From Lachnospiraceae bacterium 28-4 (GTDB lineage Bacteria > Bacillota > Clostridia > Lachnospirales > Lachnospiraceae), in the NCBI GenBank assembly GCA_000403275.2, contig KE159601.1:1-64000 (forward strand): a stretch of 64,000 nt of DNA. Reading direction: 5' to 3'. Below the pieces are notes generated by a model that searched no databases, was not told the DNA's origin, and saw only the letters and a program-made list of their open reading frames with translations. Position 1 is the first letter of the stretch; each line of letters opens with the position of its first letter. Below are positions 8,466-17,527 of the stretch, piece after piece. Position numbers and translations under genes: made by a program.

Positions 8466-9698
8466 TTACTCGTGCCGCAGCGCCTCGATAGGGCTGAGTC
8501 TTGCAGCTTTTCTTGCGGGGTAGATTCCGAAGAACAGTCCCACCGCCGATGAAAATACGGTTGCGCCGATTACCGTGGATACCTGGGTTTTTGCAGCAAC
8601 ACCGGCTATGGAGCCTACTGCATTGCCTCCAAGAACACCGAGTCCGATGCCGATCAAGCCGCCCAGCAAGGTAATAATGGCTGCCTCCGCCAAAAACTGT
8701 AATAATATGGAGCCGGTTCTCGCTCCTAAAGATTTACGGATACCGATTTCCCTCGTTCTCTCCGTCACGGATACCAGCATAATGTTCATAACACCGATAC
8801 CTCCTACCAGAAGGGAAATGGCTGCCACGAAGGAAATAAATGTGGTGATAATCCCAAGGATGCTGTTAAACTCGGCCGACATATCCGACATATTCTGTAC
8901 CTGAATCTGTCCCTCGCCCCTCACGCCATATTTATTTTCCAATAAGTTAATCGCATTTTGAGCCACTTCCGTACAATATTCCGTGGCATCTGCAAAAACG
9001 AGGATATCATTGAATTCATCCACATAATAATAGTAATCATTCCCCATTACCGTATAGGGCATTTCCAGGTCAATACGGGTACTCATCGTGGAGTTTACGA
9101 ACATGCCCGCACTGTCTTCACGGATTCCTACAACCCTCACTTCATTAGAGATCCCATAGATGGACAATTCAAAACTCATGCCAATGACATCCGTCGTCCC
9201 GAACAGGCTGATGGCGCTGCTTTCCGAAATTACGCATACACGGTTGCCGCTTTCCACATCTTCCCTCGTAAAATACTTGCCTTTGATGATCGGGCCGCCG
9301 TTGGCGGAGTAATATTGGAGGCTTTCCGTGCCGCACATTGCCCTGGCCTCAAAATTTCCTTTTGCCCCGTTCGCCTGTCCCCAGCCGCCCAAAACGGGGG
9401 TTACTCCTTTTACATGGGCCACGCTGGTTCTGATCAGGTCGAAGTCGTCCTCGGTGAAGCGTATCGTCACATCGTCCAGCGTCGTATCCAGATACAGTTC
9501 GATGAGCCCGCTTCCCATGCTTTCCAATTCTTCGTTAATCTGCCCTCTCACGCCGTTTCCGATCGCCATTACCATAATAACCGAAGCAATACCAATGATA
9601 ATGCCCAGCATAGTAAGGACAGAACGGCCTTTATTGCTTTTAATATTCATCAGGGCGATTTTTATATATTCCCATATCTGTGCCATATCTATTACCAT
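8466..9698 (-). CDS. MacB-type ABC transporter permease (FtsX domain)
   Basis: A 410-residue permease with the MacB architecture: an N-terminal helix (SVLTMLGIIIGIASVIMVMA), a large extracytoplasmic MacB_PCD domain (about residues 45-265), and three C-terminal helices. The FtsX signature TERTREIGIRKSLGAR lies in the cytosolic loop, and the C-terminus YPARKAARLSPIEALRHE is typical. It is the last gene of a leftward ATPase-adaptor-permease operon. In Firmicutes such systems export peptides or drugs across the single membrane; the substrate here is unknown. Confidence 0.92.
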   Translation of the reverse strand: MVIDMAQIWEYIKIALMNIKSNKGRSVLTMLGIIIGIASVIMVMAIGNGVRGQINEELESMGSGLIELYLDTTLDDVTIRFTEDDFDLIRTSVAHVKGVTPVLGGWGQANGAKGNFEARAMCGTESLQYYSANGGPIIKGKYFTREDVESGNRVCVISESSAISLFGTTDVIGMSFELSIYGISNEVRVVGIREDSAGMFVNSTMSTRIDLEMPYTVMGNDYYYYVDEFNDILVFADATEYCTEVAQNAINLLENKYGVRGEGQIQVQNMSDMSAEFNSILGIITTFISFVAAISLLVGGIGVMNIMLVSVTERTREIGIRKSLGARTGSILLQFLAEAAIITLLGGLIGIGLGVLGGNAVGSIAGVAAKTQVSTVIGATVFSSAVGLFFGIYPARKAARLSPIEALRHE

Positions 9699-9708
9699 GC
9701 CTTTCCCA

Positions 9709-11199
9709 TTACTGCATCGGTACTGCGCTGACTTCCATGCCTTCCATAATATTGCCGTTTATTTCTGTCAATATTTGGTCGCCTTCGTTTAATCCTTCAG
9801 TAATTTCCATATTCAAATCGGAGGAAATTCCCGTCTGTACCGGTTTTTTCACGATGACTCCGTTTTCCACGGCATATACGAAGCTCCCTTCCATATCGGT
9901 GTTGACCGCGCTGAAAGGAACGAGAAGCGCCGCTTCGGATTTCGATGTGCTGACGGAGATTTTCGCTTCTACGCCGAGGAATATATTTTCATCCGGGTTT
10001 AAAATCTTAATATCGGCGTTTACCACGGATGCCCCGCTGTTATTTTTGGTCGCCATCTTATCGATCTTGCTGACTTCTCCTTCATAAGTGTTGCCGCCGA
10101 TCGTAACAACGGCCTTCTGTCCTTCTTTGATTTTCTCCAGATCATATTTGGATACGGATATGCTGACTTTTACATCCTCCGTACTTTCCAACTTAAACAG
10201 TTGTTCTCCAACGGCAGGCGTCTTGCCTTCTACCGCGTTCATTTCCGTCACTACCCCGTTAAACTCCGCAAGAATGCCGTTCTCTGTTTCCTGGATGGCG
10301 CTCAGTGTTTCCTGGGACGTAATATTTTCCATTTCGTTTTTTGCTTCCAGCTCTTCCTTGCCGCCCGCATTCAACTTTGTGCTTTCGGCGGAAGTCTGCT
10401 GGGATTTCATTTCCGCTTTATATTCCTTGCAGTTGTTGAGCATATCCGTATAAGTTTTTATCTCTTCTTCCCACGCACGGATCTCTTCATTGTTGTTCTG
10501 CTCATAACCGTTTATCTGCACCAATTTCTGAAGATTTTCATATTCATCGGAATCCGGATGGTCCGCCCAGTCGATCAGAGATATTTGCAGCAATGCCCCT
10601 TCATGGGCAAGCGCCGCTTTCTTTTCATCCACCTGGCGCTGGAGTTCTTTGATATGGTTATCGATATCCGTAATCTGCTGTTCCAGCACTCCCAGGTTCA
10701 CGTTCGCCTCGCCAAGATCTCCGATGCTTTCGTTATTTTTCTGTATGGAGCTTTTATAACTTCCCTCGTTTGCCTGCAGTTTTAATTCCGCAGTCCTTTT
10801 TTCATTTGCCAGATCCGTCTCGTCATATGTAAGTACCGGACTGCCTTTTTTCACCGTTTCCCCTGTGTTTACGTTGATCGTGCCGATTTCAATGCTTACA
10901 GGGGCAAAATAAGTTTTTACTTCGTTGGATGCCACCGCGCCGCTGGTATTAATCGTCTGCTCGATATCGCCTCTTGTCACCGGAGACGTATAGACCATAG
11001 GTTTCGCATTGGCTTTGGATATATTGGAAACAACGATAAACAATACAAACACCCCGGCCACCGCGCCGATTATGCTTCTTTTTACTATCTTTTTCTTTTT
11101 CGCCGGATCCATCGGAGTCTTTCCCTCCGCCTTCAGCCTTTTCTTTTCTTCTTTTTCCCTCTTTTTCTGTTCCTTCTTCTCCTGTTTTGTCAGTTCCAT
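9709..11199 (-). CDS. HlyD/MacA-like efflux adaptor subunit
   Basis: A 496-residue membrane-fusion-type adaptor. A very basic Lys/Glu-rich cytosolic N-terminus (about 45 residues) is followed by one transmembrane helix (SIIGAVAGVFVLFIVVSNI). Then come a lipoyl/barrel-sandwich half (VTRGDIEQTINTSGAV...GETVKKGSPVLTYDETDL), a long alpha-hairpin/coiled coil (about residues 130-310) and the second beta-barrel part. The ATG preceded by GGAAGGAATCAAT was chosen. It lies between the ATPase and the permease, consistent with a tripartite-like exporter adapted to a monoderm. Confidence 0.9.
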   Translation of the reverse strand: MELTKQEKKEQKKREKEEKKRLKAEGKTPMDPAKKKKIVKRSIIGAVAGVFVLFIVVSNISKANAKPMVYTSPVTRGDIEQTINTSGAVASNEVKTYFAPVSIEIGTINVNTGETVKKGSPVLTYDETDLANEKRTAELKLQANEGSYKSSIQKNNESIGDLGEANVNLGVLEQQITDIDNHIKELQRQVDEKKAALAHEGALLQISLIDWADHPDSDEYENLQKLVQINGYEQNNNEEIRAWEEEIKTYTDMLNNCKEYKAEMKSQQTSAESTKLNAGGKEELEAKNEMENITSQETLSAIQETENGILAEFNGVVTEMNAVEGKTPAVGEQLFKLESTEDVKVSISVSKYDLEKIKEGQKAVVTIGGNTYEGEVSKIDKMATKNNSGASVVNADIKILNPDENIFLGVEAKISVSTSKSEAALLVPFSAVNTDMEGSFVYAVENGVIVKKPVQTGISSDLNMEITEGLNEGDQILTEINGNIMEGMEVSAVPMQ

Positions 11200-11234
11200 A
11201 TTGATTCCTTCCTTCCGCAAAATTTCTATTATTA

Positions 11235-12011
11235 TTATTCGTGTTCCTGCTCTCCCCTTGCGGCAGGTTCTTCTGTTTTTTCTTTTTTATCGCCGGCATT
11301 GCCAGCGGCATCTTTGCCGGCAGTATCCTCATCGGCAGTATCGCTTACGATCCGGCCGTCCATAATCTTAATAACACGTTTTGCCTGTGCGGCTATATCA
11401 TTATCATGGGTAATTAATATAACGGTTCTTCCTTCCTCATGCAGTCCTTTTAAAATCTCCATAATTTCTTTGGTAGATCCGGAATCAAGGTTACCGGTAG
11501 GTTCATCCGCAAGGATAATCGGCGGTGCCTGGGCAATGGCTCTCGCAATCGCCACTCTCTGCTGCTGCCCTCCCGACATTTCCGAAGGCTTATGGGTTTT
11601 ACGCTTCCCAAGCCCTACCTTTTCCAATGCCGTCTCGGACAATCTCGTTCGTTCCTTTCTCGGCACCCCTCTGTATATCAGCGGCAGTTCCACATTTTCC
11701 AGTGCTGTAAGATTAGCGATCAGGTTAAAGCCCTGAAAGATAAATCCGATCTCCTGATTTCTGATATCCGACAATTCATTGTCACTCATATGGGACACAT
11801 CCTTATCATGCAGCATATATGTACCGCTGGTGGGTACATCAAGGCAGCCCAACATATTCATTAGTGTGGACTTTCCCGAACCGGACTGGCCGATAATCGC
11901 AACAAATTCATTTTCATGAATCTGCAGGTCTACATGATCCAACGCCCTTACTTCATTTTCTCCGGGATTGTACACCTTACAGATATCACGAATGTCAACC
12001 AAAGCGCTCAT
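11235..12011 (-). CDS. MacB/LolD-type ABC transporter ATP-binding protein
   Basis: A 258-residue ATPase with Walker A GQSGSGKST, Q-loop IFQGFNL, signature MSGGQQQRVAIARA, Walker B IILADEPTGNLD and the H-loop LITHD. The family-specific spacing fits the LolD/MacB/FtsE class that energises FtsX-type permeases. The C-terminus carries an extra acidic, Ala/Glu-rich tail of about 35 residues. It is the first gene of the exporter operon, directly behind a promoter with an operator-like dyad. Confidence 0.95.
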   Translation of the reverse strand: MSALVDIRDICKVYNPGENEVRALDHVDLQIHENEFVAIIGQSGSGKSTLMNMLGCLDVPTSGTYMLHDKDVSHMSDNELSDIRNQEIGFIFQGFNLIANLTALENVELPLIYRGVPRKERTRLSETALEKVGLGKRKTHKPSEMSGGQQQRVAIARAIAQAPPIILADEPTGNLDSGSTKEIMEILKGLHEEGRTVILITHDNDIAAQAKRVIKIMDGRIVSDTADEDTAGKDAAGNAGDKKEKTEEPAARGEQEHE

Positions 12012-12062
12012 TTTATGAATCCTCCGTTCTCACTTATATATTAGCTCCCCACTTCTGTCTCG

Positions 12063-12109
12063 TTGTATTATTCACCTAATACAATAATTATTTTTGTACC
12101 ATTTGTCAA
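12063..12109 (-). promoter_or_regulatory. promoter with overlapping dyad operator (exporter operon)
   Basis: Reading leftward, TTGACA (12104-12109) and TATTGT (12081-12086) are 17 nt apart. A perfect 8-bp dyad, TTGTATTA-N6-TAATACAA (12063-12084), overlaps the -10 box and the probable start site. This is the layout of a repressor-controlled promoter. The matching repressor is not evident next to the operon. Confidence 0.7.
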
Positions 12110-12224
12110 CCTCTTGTCAAGAAAAATTTATATTTCTTTTCTCTTTTATAATATTTATAAAAACATGCTACTTGTTTCATTATATTGAAATTTCCTAACA
12201 ATACTATGGGAAATACCTTAAAAT

Positions 12225-12283
12225 TTTCTTAAAAAAAATTAAGAAAGACATGTTATCTACCGAATATAACGAGACAACATGCC
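12225..12283 (-). terminator. terminator of ribU transcript
   Basis: On the leftward strand a 10-bp stem (CATGTTGTCT with AGATAACATG, one G-U pair) is followed by a T-rich run. It lies between ribU and the exporter promoter. The rest of 12012-12317 is AT-rich and shows no gene. Confidence 0.7.
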
Positions 12284-12317
12284 TTTTTTCTTCACTTTTT
12301 TTCGATGAGGTTTTTAT

Positions 12318-13076
12318 TTAATTCTCCACTGTTTTTCCGACCGCCATAGTTTTATGGCTTTCTTTTAAAACAGGGCTGAGCTTCTTATATACCAAAACGG
12401 TAATCAGGGAAACGCTCCCCCCCTTCAAAAGATTCAGAGGAGCCACCGCAAATATGACCAGAGTAGCAACGCTGTTGATCGCCGGATTAATCGCCGTTCC
12501 CATGGAAATGATCGTCTCCAGCGGCATACCGTAAAGCTGTGCAAATTTTGGTAAAAGATATACGGCGTTAAACGCTGTTCCAAATACCGTCATGCAAAGG
12601 GTTCCTATCGAAGATCCCGCAATCGCCATTTTCTTTGTCTTCTTGTTCAGGTAAATGATCGACGCCGGAAGAAGGAAACTGCAGCCGATTACAAAATTCG
12701 CCAGATCCCCTACGAAAGCCGTGGTCGTTCCTTTGAAAATAAGCTTTAACAGTATTTTACAGAATTCGATCATCACGCCCGCAACAGGCCCGAAGGCAAA
12801 GGTCCCGATCAACGCCGGTATCTCGCTGAAGTCCAGTTCATAAAAGGAAGGCGCGAACGGCACCGGGAATTCCAGCAGCATGAGGATAAAGGAAATAGCA
12901 GAAAATACGCCGATAACCGCGATTTTTCTTGTCGAAAGCACCCGTTCCGTATCGCCGCTTTTTTTCTTCGCCATCTTTTCCGCCGCATAAGCCACGACAA
13001 ACATCAAGACAACAATGCCCAAAAACTCCAGGACAAAAATAAGGTTTTCTGTTACTGACTGCATTAAATTATTCAT
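12318..13076 (-). CDS. ribU: ECF transporter S component, riboflavin (RibU)
   Basis: Integral membrane substrate-binding component for riboflavin that works with a shared ECF module encoded elsewhere. The 253-residue protein has about six hydrophobic segments. It carries the RibU hallmarks KIAVIGVFSAISFILMLLEF, FYELDFSEIPALIGTFAFGP and LKLIFKGTTTAFVGDLANF. The start ATG has GGAGG 6 nt upstream; the open frame extends further but lies within the leader. Regulation by an FMN riboswitch directly upstream independently supports a riboflavin role. A slightly long Lys-rich loop follows the first helix. Confidence 0.93.
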   Translation of the reverse strand: MNNLMQSVTENLIFVLEFLGIVVLMFVVAYAAEKMAKKKSGDTERVLSTRKIAVIGVFSAISFILMLLEFPVPFAPSFYELDFSEIPALIGTFAFGPVAGVMIEFCKILLKLIFKGTTTAFVGDLANFVIGCSFLLPASIIYLNKKTKKMAIAGSSIGTLCMTVFGTAFNAVYLLPKFAQLYGMPLETIISMGTAINPAINSVATLVIFAVAPLNLLKGGSVSLITVLVYKKLSPVLKESHKTMAVGKTVEN

Positions 13077-13140
13077 ACGATTTCCTCCTGAAAATATAAT
13101 TTTTTTAGGGAAAATTCTTTTGGAAGACTGCGCAAACCTA

Positions 13141-13183
13141 CTAATTTCCTTACGCACCCCTGCGCATCGCACCCTTGCGCATA
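13141..13183 (-). repeat. short tandem repeat behind riboswitch terminator (2 units)
   Basis: Two 15-nt units (consensus on the leftward strand YATGCGCARGGGTGC) are followed by GTAAGGAAATTAG. They begin right at the U-run of the riboswitch terminator. The same arrangement, with three units, is found behind tex at 17733-17790. Confidence 0.8.
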
Positions 13184-13209
13184 AAAACCCCGGATATAAA
13201 TATCCGGGG
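13181..13209 (-). terminator. expression-platform terminator of the FMN riboswitch
   Basis: A 9-10 bp GC-rich stem (CCCCGGATA with its complement) is followed on the leftward strand by TTTTTAT. It lies between aptamer and ribU, where FMN-dependent premature termination would occur. Confidence 0.85.
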
Positions 13210-13267
13210 CAACATTGCGTAATAATGGCATTTCGAATCTTTTTTCATTCAAAATGTCCCTCTTACT

Positions 13268-13455
13268 TTCCTCTCTCATCCAGACTTTACTGTCGGTTTT
13301 GGAATTCCACCAAATCAGCCGCCGGAAAGCTCATTGCCGAAGAGTTCTCTTACCTCTGCCTTCTCTTTTCCGATACGGGTCGCGGACTGTCACCGCCGGT
13401 TGGGAATGACGAATTATCATTATGATCTATCGTTTCACCCGACCCCGAAGAATTT
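13268..13455 (-). promoter_or_regulatory. FMN riboswitch (RFN element)
   Basis: The leftward strand carries the conserved RFN blocks in order: TTCTTCGGGGTCGGGTGAAA, AACCGGCGGTGACAGTCCGC, the GAGCTTTCCGGCGGC / CTGATTTGGTGGAATTCC segment, and CCGACAGTAAAGTCTGGATG followed by GAGAG. The 5' GGGTCGGGTG and 3' regions can close the multihelix junction. When FMN is bound, ribU expression would be shut off through the downstream terminator. Confidence 0.96.
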
Positions 13456-13490
13456 TCTCATGATTTAATTTTAATGCTTCTGCTGCAAAT

Positions 13491-13519
13491 ATCATATTAC
13501 GGCCGGCGGACTTTGTCAA
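13491..13519 (-). promoter_or_regulatory. promoter of the ribU leader
   Basis: Consensus-like TTGACA (13514-13519), 17-nt spacer, TATGAT (13491-13496), about 35 nt before the aptamer. With the aptamer and terminator this completes the regulatory unit. Confidence 0.85.
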
Positions 13520-13536
13520 GAATTTTTGCAGCTTCT

Positions 13537-13741
13537 TCACGGAGGGAAATTTTAGGAAGCAGAGGCATGGATGCCGTTGCTTCCGGCCCGTCCGGTTGGA
13601 TGCCATATATCCATTTCATTAGTGAAATCTGATTGGAAGCTCAGGCGGAAAACCGAACCCTGCCAGCCCCATTTCCAGTTGCTCCGGCTCCGTTTTGCTT
13701 TGTTCGGCATGGCGCTTAGAAAAATAGATCTCCGTGAAACT
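13537..13741. repeat. MITE-like palindromic dispersed element
   Basis: Termini TTCACGGAG and CTCCGTGAA are inverted repeats. The 16-bp near-palindrome ATTTCATTAGTGAAAT sits at 13613-13628. In reverse orientation, the left three-fifths matches 6734-6852 nearly base for base over stretches such as TTCCAATCAG and ACCGG-CGNGCCGGAAGCAACGG. It has no open frame of note. It lies between the ribU promoter and the end of the deoR gene. Confidence 0.75.
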
Positions 13742-13767
13742 TCTTTGTAGGCTATGACGATTCATGC

Positions 13768-14508
13768 TCAGCATAAAACAATATTCGCCGCTCCCGCATA
13801 TTCTTCGGGCCTGGCATCCGTCAGAATTGTTCCGGCTGAAAACGGAGCAAAGGTAACGGAACTGACAATATGGAACTTGCTGTTATCGCACAGAATATAT
13901 GCTTTCCGGCATTGTTCCAGCGCGGTTCTTTTTACCAACGCTTCATTCGCATCCGGCGTGGTAAACCCTGCCGCCTTGCTCACTCCATTTGCTCCAAAAA
14001 ATCCTTTGGAAAAATGGTAATCTTTCAATATAAGGGCCGCCATCGTTCCCACCACCGCTTCCGTCGAACTCTTGAGCGTCCCGCCCACCAGCAGCACGTG
14101 GGCTCCTTTTGCCGCAAGCCGCTGTGCATGCGCAACGGCGTTAGTCACGAACGTGGCTCCTGTTTCACCGATAAAGTCCAGCATGTAGCCCGTCGTCGTT
14201 CCCGCATCCAAATATACAAAGTCCTGGGGCAGAATCAAAGAGGCCGCATATTCGGCGATCTTCTTTTTTTCTTCTCTGTTTATCTCAACTTTCTGCGTCA
14301 CCGTCGGTTCCACCGACTGGTAGGCACCGTCGGAAATTACGGCCCCGCCGAATACTTTTACCAGCTTTCCTGCTTTATCCAGTATGGTAATATCCCTTCT
14401 CGCCGTAGATTCCGAAATGCCCAGATGTTCCGTCAGTTCTGTCACGGTAACGCTGCGTTTTTCTTCCAACATCTTTAAAATGATCTCATGCCTCTGTTCG
14501 GATAACAT
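13768..14508 (-). CDS. DeoR-family transcriptional regulator of the fructose operon
   Basis: A 246-residue regulator with an N-terminal DeoR-type HTH (RHEIILKMLEEKRSVTVTELTEHLGISESTARRD begins at residue 5) and a C-terminal sugar-phosphate sensor domain. The sensor domain has the DeoR hallmarks YLDAGTTTGYML, FVTNAVAHA and FFGANGVS. It is the third gene after fruK and fruA and starts behind GGAGGGAAAT. It probably responds to fructose-1-phosphate and binds the repeated sites upstream of fruK; this is inferred from family and position. A regulator placed last is less common than the fruR-fruK-fruA order. Confidence 0.9.
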   Translation of the reverse strand: MLSEQRHEIILKMLEEKRSVTVTELTEHLGISESTARRDITILDKAGKLVKVFGGAVISDGAYQSVEPTVTQKVEINREEKKKIAEYAASLILPQDFVYLDAGTTTGYMLDFIGETGATFVTNAVAHAQRLAAKGAHVLLVGGTLKSSTEAVVGTMAALILKDYHFSKGFFGANGVSKAAGFTTPDANEALVKRTALEQCRKAYILCDNSKFHIVSSVTFAPFSAGTILTDARPEEYAGAANIVLC

Positions 14509-14571
14509 ATTTCCCTCCGTTTCATTCCTCCTCTCATTTTATTATGTTCTTTTTTATTATGCAATCTCTTT

Positions 14572-16494
14572 TTATGCTTCCATATTTTTCTTTAAAATGC
14601 CCAAAAGCAAGGTGGAAACCAGAGTTCCGGCGATCAATGCCACTATGTACATCAACGGCCCGCCCACTACGGGGAATACGAAGATGCCCCCATGGGGCGC
14701 CATTAAGGTACATCCGAAAAGCATGGATACCGCTCCTGCCGTTGCCGAACCGACGATACACGCCGGAAGGACATGAAGAGGATCGGATGCTGCAAAAGGA
14801 ATCGCTCCTTCCGTAATAAATGCGAGTCCCATAATAAAGTTGGTCGGTGCCGATTCTCTCTCTTCTTTTGTAAACTTCTTTTTGAATAAAAGGGATGCAA
14901 GCGCGATTGCGCACGGAGGCGTCATACCGCCCACCATAACTGCCGCCATAATATCATAATTTCCTGCCGCGATCGAAGCCGTACCGAATACATATGCCGC
15001 TTTGTTGAACGGACCTCCCATATCGATCGCCATCATGCCCCCAAGAATCAGTCCGAGAATTACCTTGCTTGTTCCTCCCATGCCGGTCAGCCCATGGTTC
15101 AAGGCCGTATTAAGCCCGCCCATAACCGGTTCCACTATAAAGGACATCAGCAATCCCATGAGCAGCAGCCCCGCCAGCGGATAGATCAGAACCGGAGCAA
15201 TCTTTTCCAGAAATTCCGGCAGCTTATCGCAAACCTTACGAAGCAGGACAATGATGTAACCTGCCGCAAATCCTGCCGCCAAGGCTCCAAGGAATCCGGA
15301 CTTTCCGCCAGATGCAATCATACCGCCTACAAAGCCGAGAGCAAGCGCCGGTCTGTCGCCGACTGCCATGGCAATAAATCCTGCCAATACCGGAAGCATA
15401 AATCCAAATGCGGCATCTCCCAGACTTTTCAGCCACGCCGCCACCGGAGTGATCGTACCAAAATTTGCCCGCTCCGCCACATCCAAGGCATTCATATCCA
15501 CGCATATCCCATCGATCAGAAACGCGATGGCAATCAAAATACCGCCGCCAACTACAAAGGGAAGCATATGGGACACGCCGTTCATCAACTGCGTATAGAT
15601 CTGGTGTCCCGCCCCGCCGCTTTTCTTTGCTCTCTGCGCCGGCACATTGCCCCCGGATACCGCATGATATACCGGAACATCGCCGGAAATTGCCCGATCC
15701 AGCAATTCCCCGGCTTTACTGATTCCGTCGGACACCTGGCATTCGATGACTTTTTTCCCATCAAACCGATCCATCGGAACCTGTGCGTCCGCCGCAACGA
15801 TAATACAGGAAGCTTCCTCGATTTCCTGGGCCGTCAATACATTTTTCGCACCGCCGGAACCTCTCGTTTCAATCTTTACGGCACAATTCCTTTCTTTTGC
15901 CGCCTTCTCAATTCCCTCTGCCGCCATGTAGGTGTGGGCAATACCGGTGGGGCAGGATGTCACCGCTAATATTCTGGCCTGGCCGGAAACGGCCGCACCC
16001 GTGCCGGCCAATCTCTCATCAATGCTTTCCTGTTCCTCATCCGCCTTATCAATAATGGCCAAAAATTCATCCACACTTTTCGCATTGCGCAGATTGTTGG
16101 AAAATGTCTCATCCATCATCAGCACCGACAGTTTGCTCAATACATCCAAATGAACATTATCCTTTGTATTCGGTGCCGCTATCAGGAAAATCAATGTAAC
16201 TTTTTCCCCATCCAGGGAATCGAAATCCACGCCATCCCTGACTACCATTGCCGCCAATCCGGGTCTGATCACCGAATCCCCTCTTCCATGGGGAATGGCA
16301 ATTCCCTCGCCAATGCCGGTCGTACTTTCTTCTTCCCGTTCGTATACCTGCGCCCGATAGGCTTCCTTATCCCTGATTTTCCCGCTTTTGATCATCAATT
16401 CAACGACTTGGTCAAGCGCCTCGCTCTTGTTCTTCGGCGCTCCGTCAAGCGCGATGCTCCTTTTGTCCAACAATTCCGTAATTCTCATTTTCAT
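14572..16494 (-). CDS. fruA: PTS fructose transporter subunit IIABC
   Basis: A 640-residue three-domain permease. The EIIA domain (about 1-150) has the phospho-histidine motif AIPHGRG. The EIIB domain (about 170-270) has the active Cys in ILAVTSCPTGIAHTYMAAE. The EIIC membrane domain (about 300-640) includes the NGVSHMLPFVVGGGILIA and MGGPFNKAAYVFG signatures. It phosphorylates fructose at C1 during uptake, giving fructose-1-phosphate for FruK. It starts 66 nt downstream of fruK with GGAAGGGGT as its ribosome site. Confidence 0.95.
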   Translation of the reverse strand: MKMRITELLDKRSIALDGAPKNKSEALDQVVELMIKSGKIRDKEAYRAQVYEREEESTTGIGEGIAIPHGRGDSVIRPGLAAMVVRDGVDFDSLDGEKVTLIFLIAAPNTKDNVHLDVLSKLSVLMMDETFSNNLRNAKSVDEFLAIIDKADEEQESIDERLAGTGAAVSGQARILAVTSCPTGIAHTYMAAEGIEKAAKERNCAVKIETRGSGGAKNVLTAQEIEEASCIIVAADAQVPMDRFDGKKVIECQVSDGISKAGELLDRAISGDVPVYHAVSGGNVPAQRAKKSGGAGHQIYTQLMNGVSHMLPFVVGGGILIAIAFLIDGICVDMNALDVAERANFGTITPVAAWLKSLGDAAFGFMLPVLAGFIAMAVGDRPALALGFVGGMIASGGKSGFLGALAAGFAAGYIIVLLRKVCDKLPEFLEKIAPVLIYPLAGLLLMGLLMSFIVEPVMGGLNTALNHGLTGMGGTSKVILGLILGGMMAIDMGGPFNKAAYVFGTASIAAGNYDIMAAVMVGGMTPPCAIALASLLFKKKFTKEERESAPTNFIMGLAFITEGAIPFAASDPLHVLPACIVGSATAGAVSMLFGCTLMAPHGGIFVFPVVGGPLMYIVALIAGTLVSTLLLGILKKNMEA

Positions 16495-16559
16495 ACCCCT
16501 TCCTTTCTTTTTCGCTTATATAAATGATACCCTGCTGTCTGTTACAAAGTATTTGGCTC

Positions 16560-17465
16560 CTAAGCCAACTGTCGATATACCGTTTCGATCTCCTCCCGCG
16601 TTGCCAGCCGTTCCGAAAAAGCGCTTGCACTGCCTGCCGCTACTCCCATGGCAAAAGCGAATCCATAATCTGTTTTTTCCATCCAGCCGGCAATAAACCC
16701 GGCCACCATGGAATCTCCCGCGCCCACGCCATTGACCAGCTTGCCTTTTGGCGCAGGAGCATCGTAAACCATTCCGTTCTCCGCGACCAGAACGGCTCCT
16801 TCTCCCGCCATGGACACCAATACGTTGACCGCTCCCATCTCCTGCATTTTTTTTGCATAGGGAATCACTTCCGCCCTTGTCCTGAGTTCCTTTCCAAAGA
16901 TTTCGCCCAATTCGTGATTATTCGGCTTTACCAAAAACGGATGATATTTCAACACATTGACCAGCAGATCCCTGGTCGCATCCACGATGATCATAATCCC
17001 TTTTCCCGTCAGCCGCTCCATAATTTTTCCATACATATCGTCCGGCATGGAACTTGGAATGCTTCCGGCCAATGCCAGCACATCGCCTTTTTCCAAACCA
17101 TCCAGCTTTTCCATCATCTTCCGTATATCCTTTTCACCGATTTCCGGCCCGCAGCCATTGATTTCCGTCCCGTCAATCGATTTCAGTTTCAAATTGATCC
17201 TGGAAATCCCATTGGCTATCGCAATCAAATCGGAAGTTACTCCCATCTGTTCTATCCTTCGGACGATTTCTTCTCCTGTAAATCCCGCCACAAAGCCAAG
17301 CGCCGTATTTTCTATTCCCAGATTTCCCAATACCATAGAAACATTAAGTCCCTTTCCTCCGGGAAGAATCAATTCCGAACTGGTTCGGTTTGTCAAACCC
17401 AGCTTAAAATCTTCAACCGAAACGATGTAATCCAATGATGGATTAAATGTCACCGTATAAACCAT
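16560..17465 (-). CDS. fruK: 1-phosphofructokinase
   Basis: PfkB-family kinase converting fructose-1-phosphate to fructose-1,6-bisphosphate. The N-terminus YTVTFNPSLDY, the glycine-rich GGKGLNVSMVLGNLG and the C-terminal VNGVGAGDSMVAGFIAG anion-hole/catalytic-Asp motif are visible. The length is 301 residues, as usual. It is the first gene of the operon, with GGAGGAGG ahead of the ATG. It could be a tagatose-6-phosphate kinase by fold, but adjacency to a fructose IIABC favours FruK. Confidence 0.94.
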   Translation of the reverse strand: MVYTVTFNPSLDYIVSVEDFKLGLTNRTSSELILPGGKGLNVSMVLGNLGIENTALGFVAGFTGEEIVRRIEQMGVTSDLIAIANGISRINLKLKSIDGTEINGCGPEIGEKDIRKMMEKLDGLEKGDVLALAGSIPSSMPDDMYGKIMERLTGKGIMIIVDATRDLLVNVLKYHPFLVKPNNHELGEIFGKELRTRAEVIPYAKKMQEMGAVNVLVSMAGEGAVLVAENGMVYDAPAPKGKLVNGVGAGDSMVAGFIAGWMEKTDYGFAFAMGVAAGSASAFSERLATREEIETVYRQLA

Positions 17466-17527
17466 TCTTTTTCCTCCTCCATTCTTTGTTTATTTTTTAT
17501 ACATCTCTCTTTTTTCTTTGTAATTGC

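Noticed and set aside
15094-15969. A 291-codon frame opposite fruA
   Set aside because: Antisense shadow of fruA; composition rich in Arg/His/Gln/Ser and no ribosome site or family.
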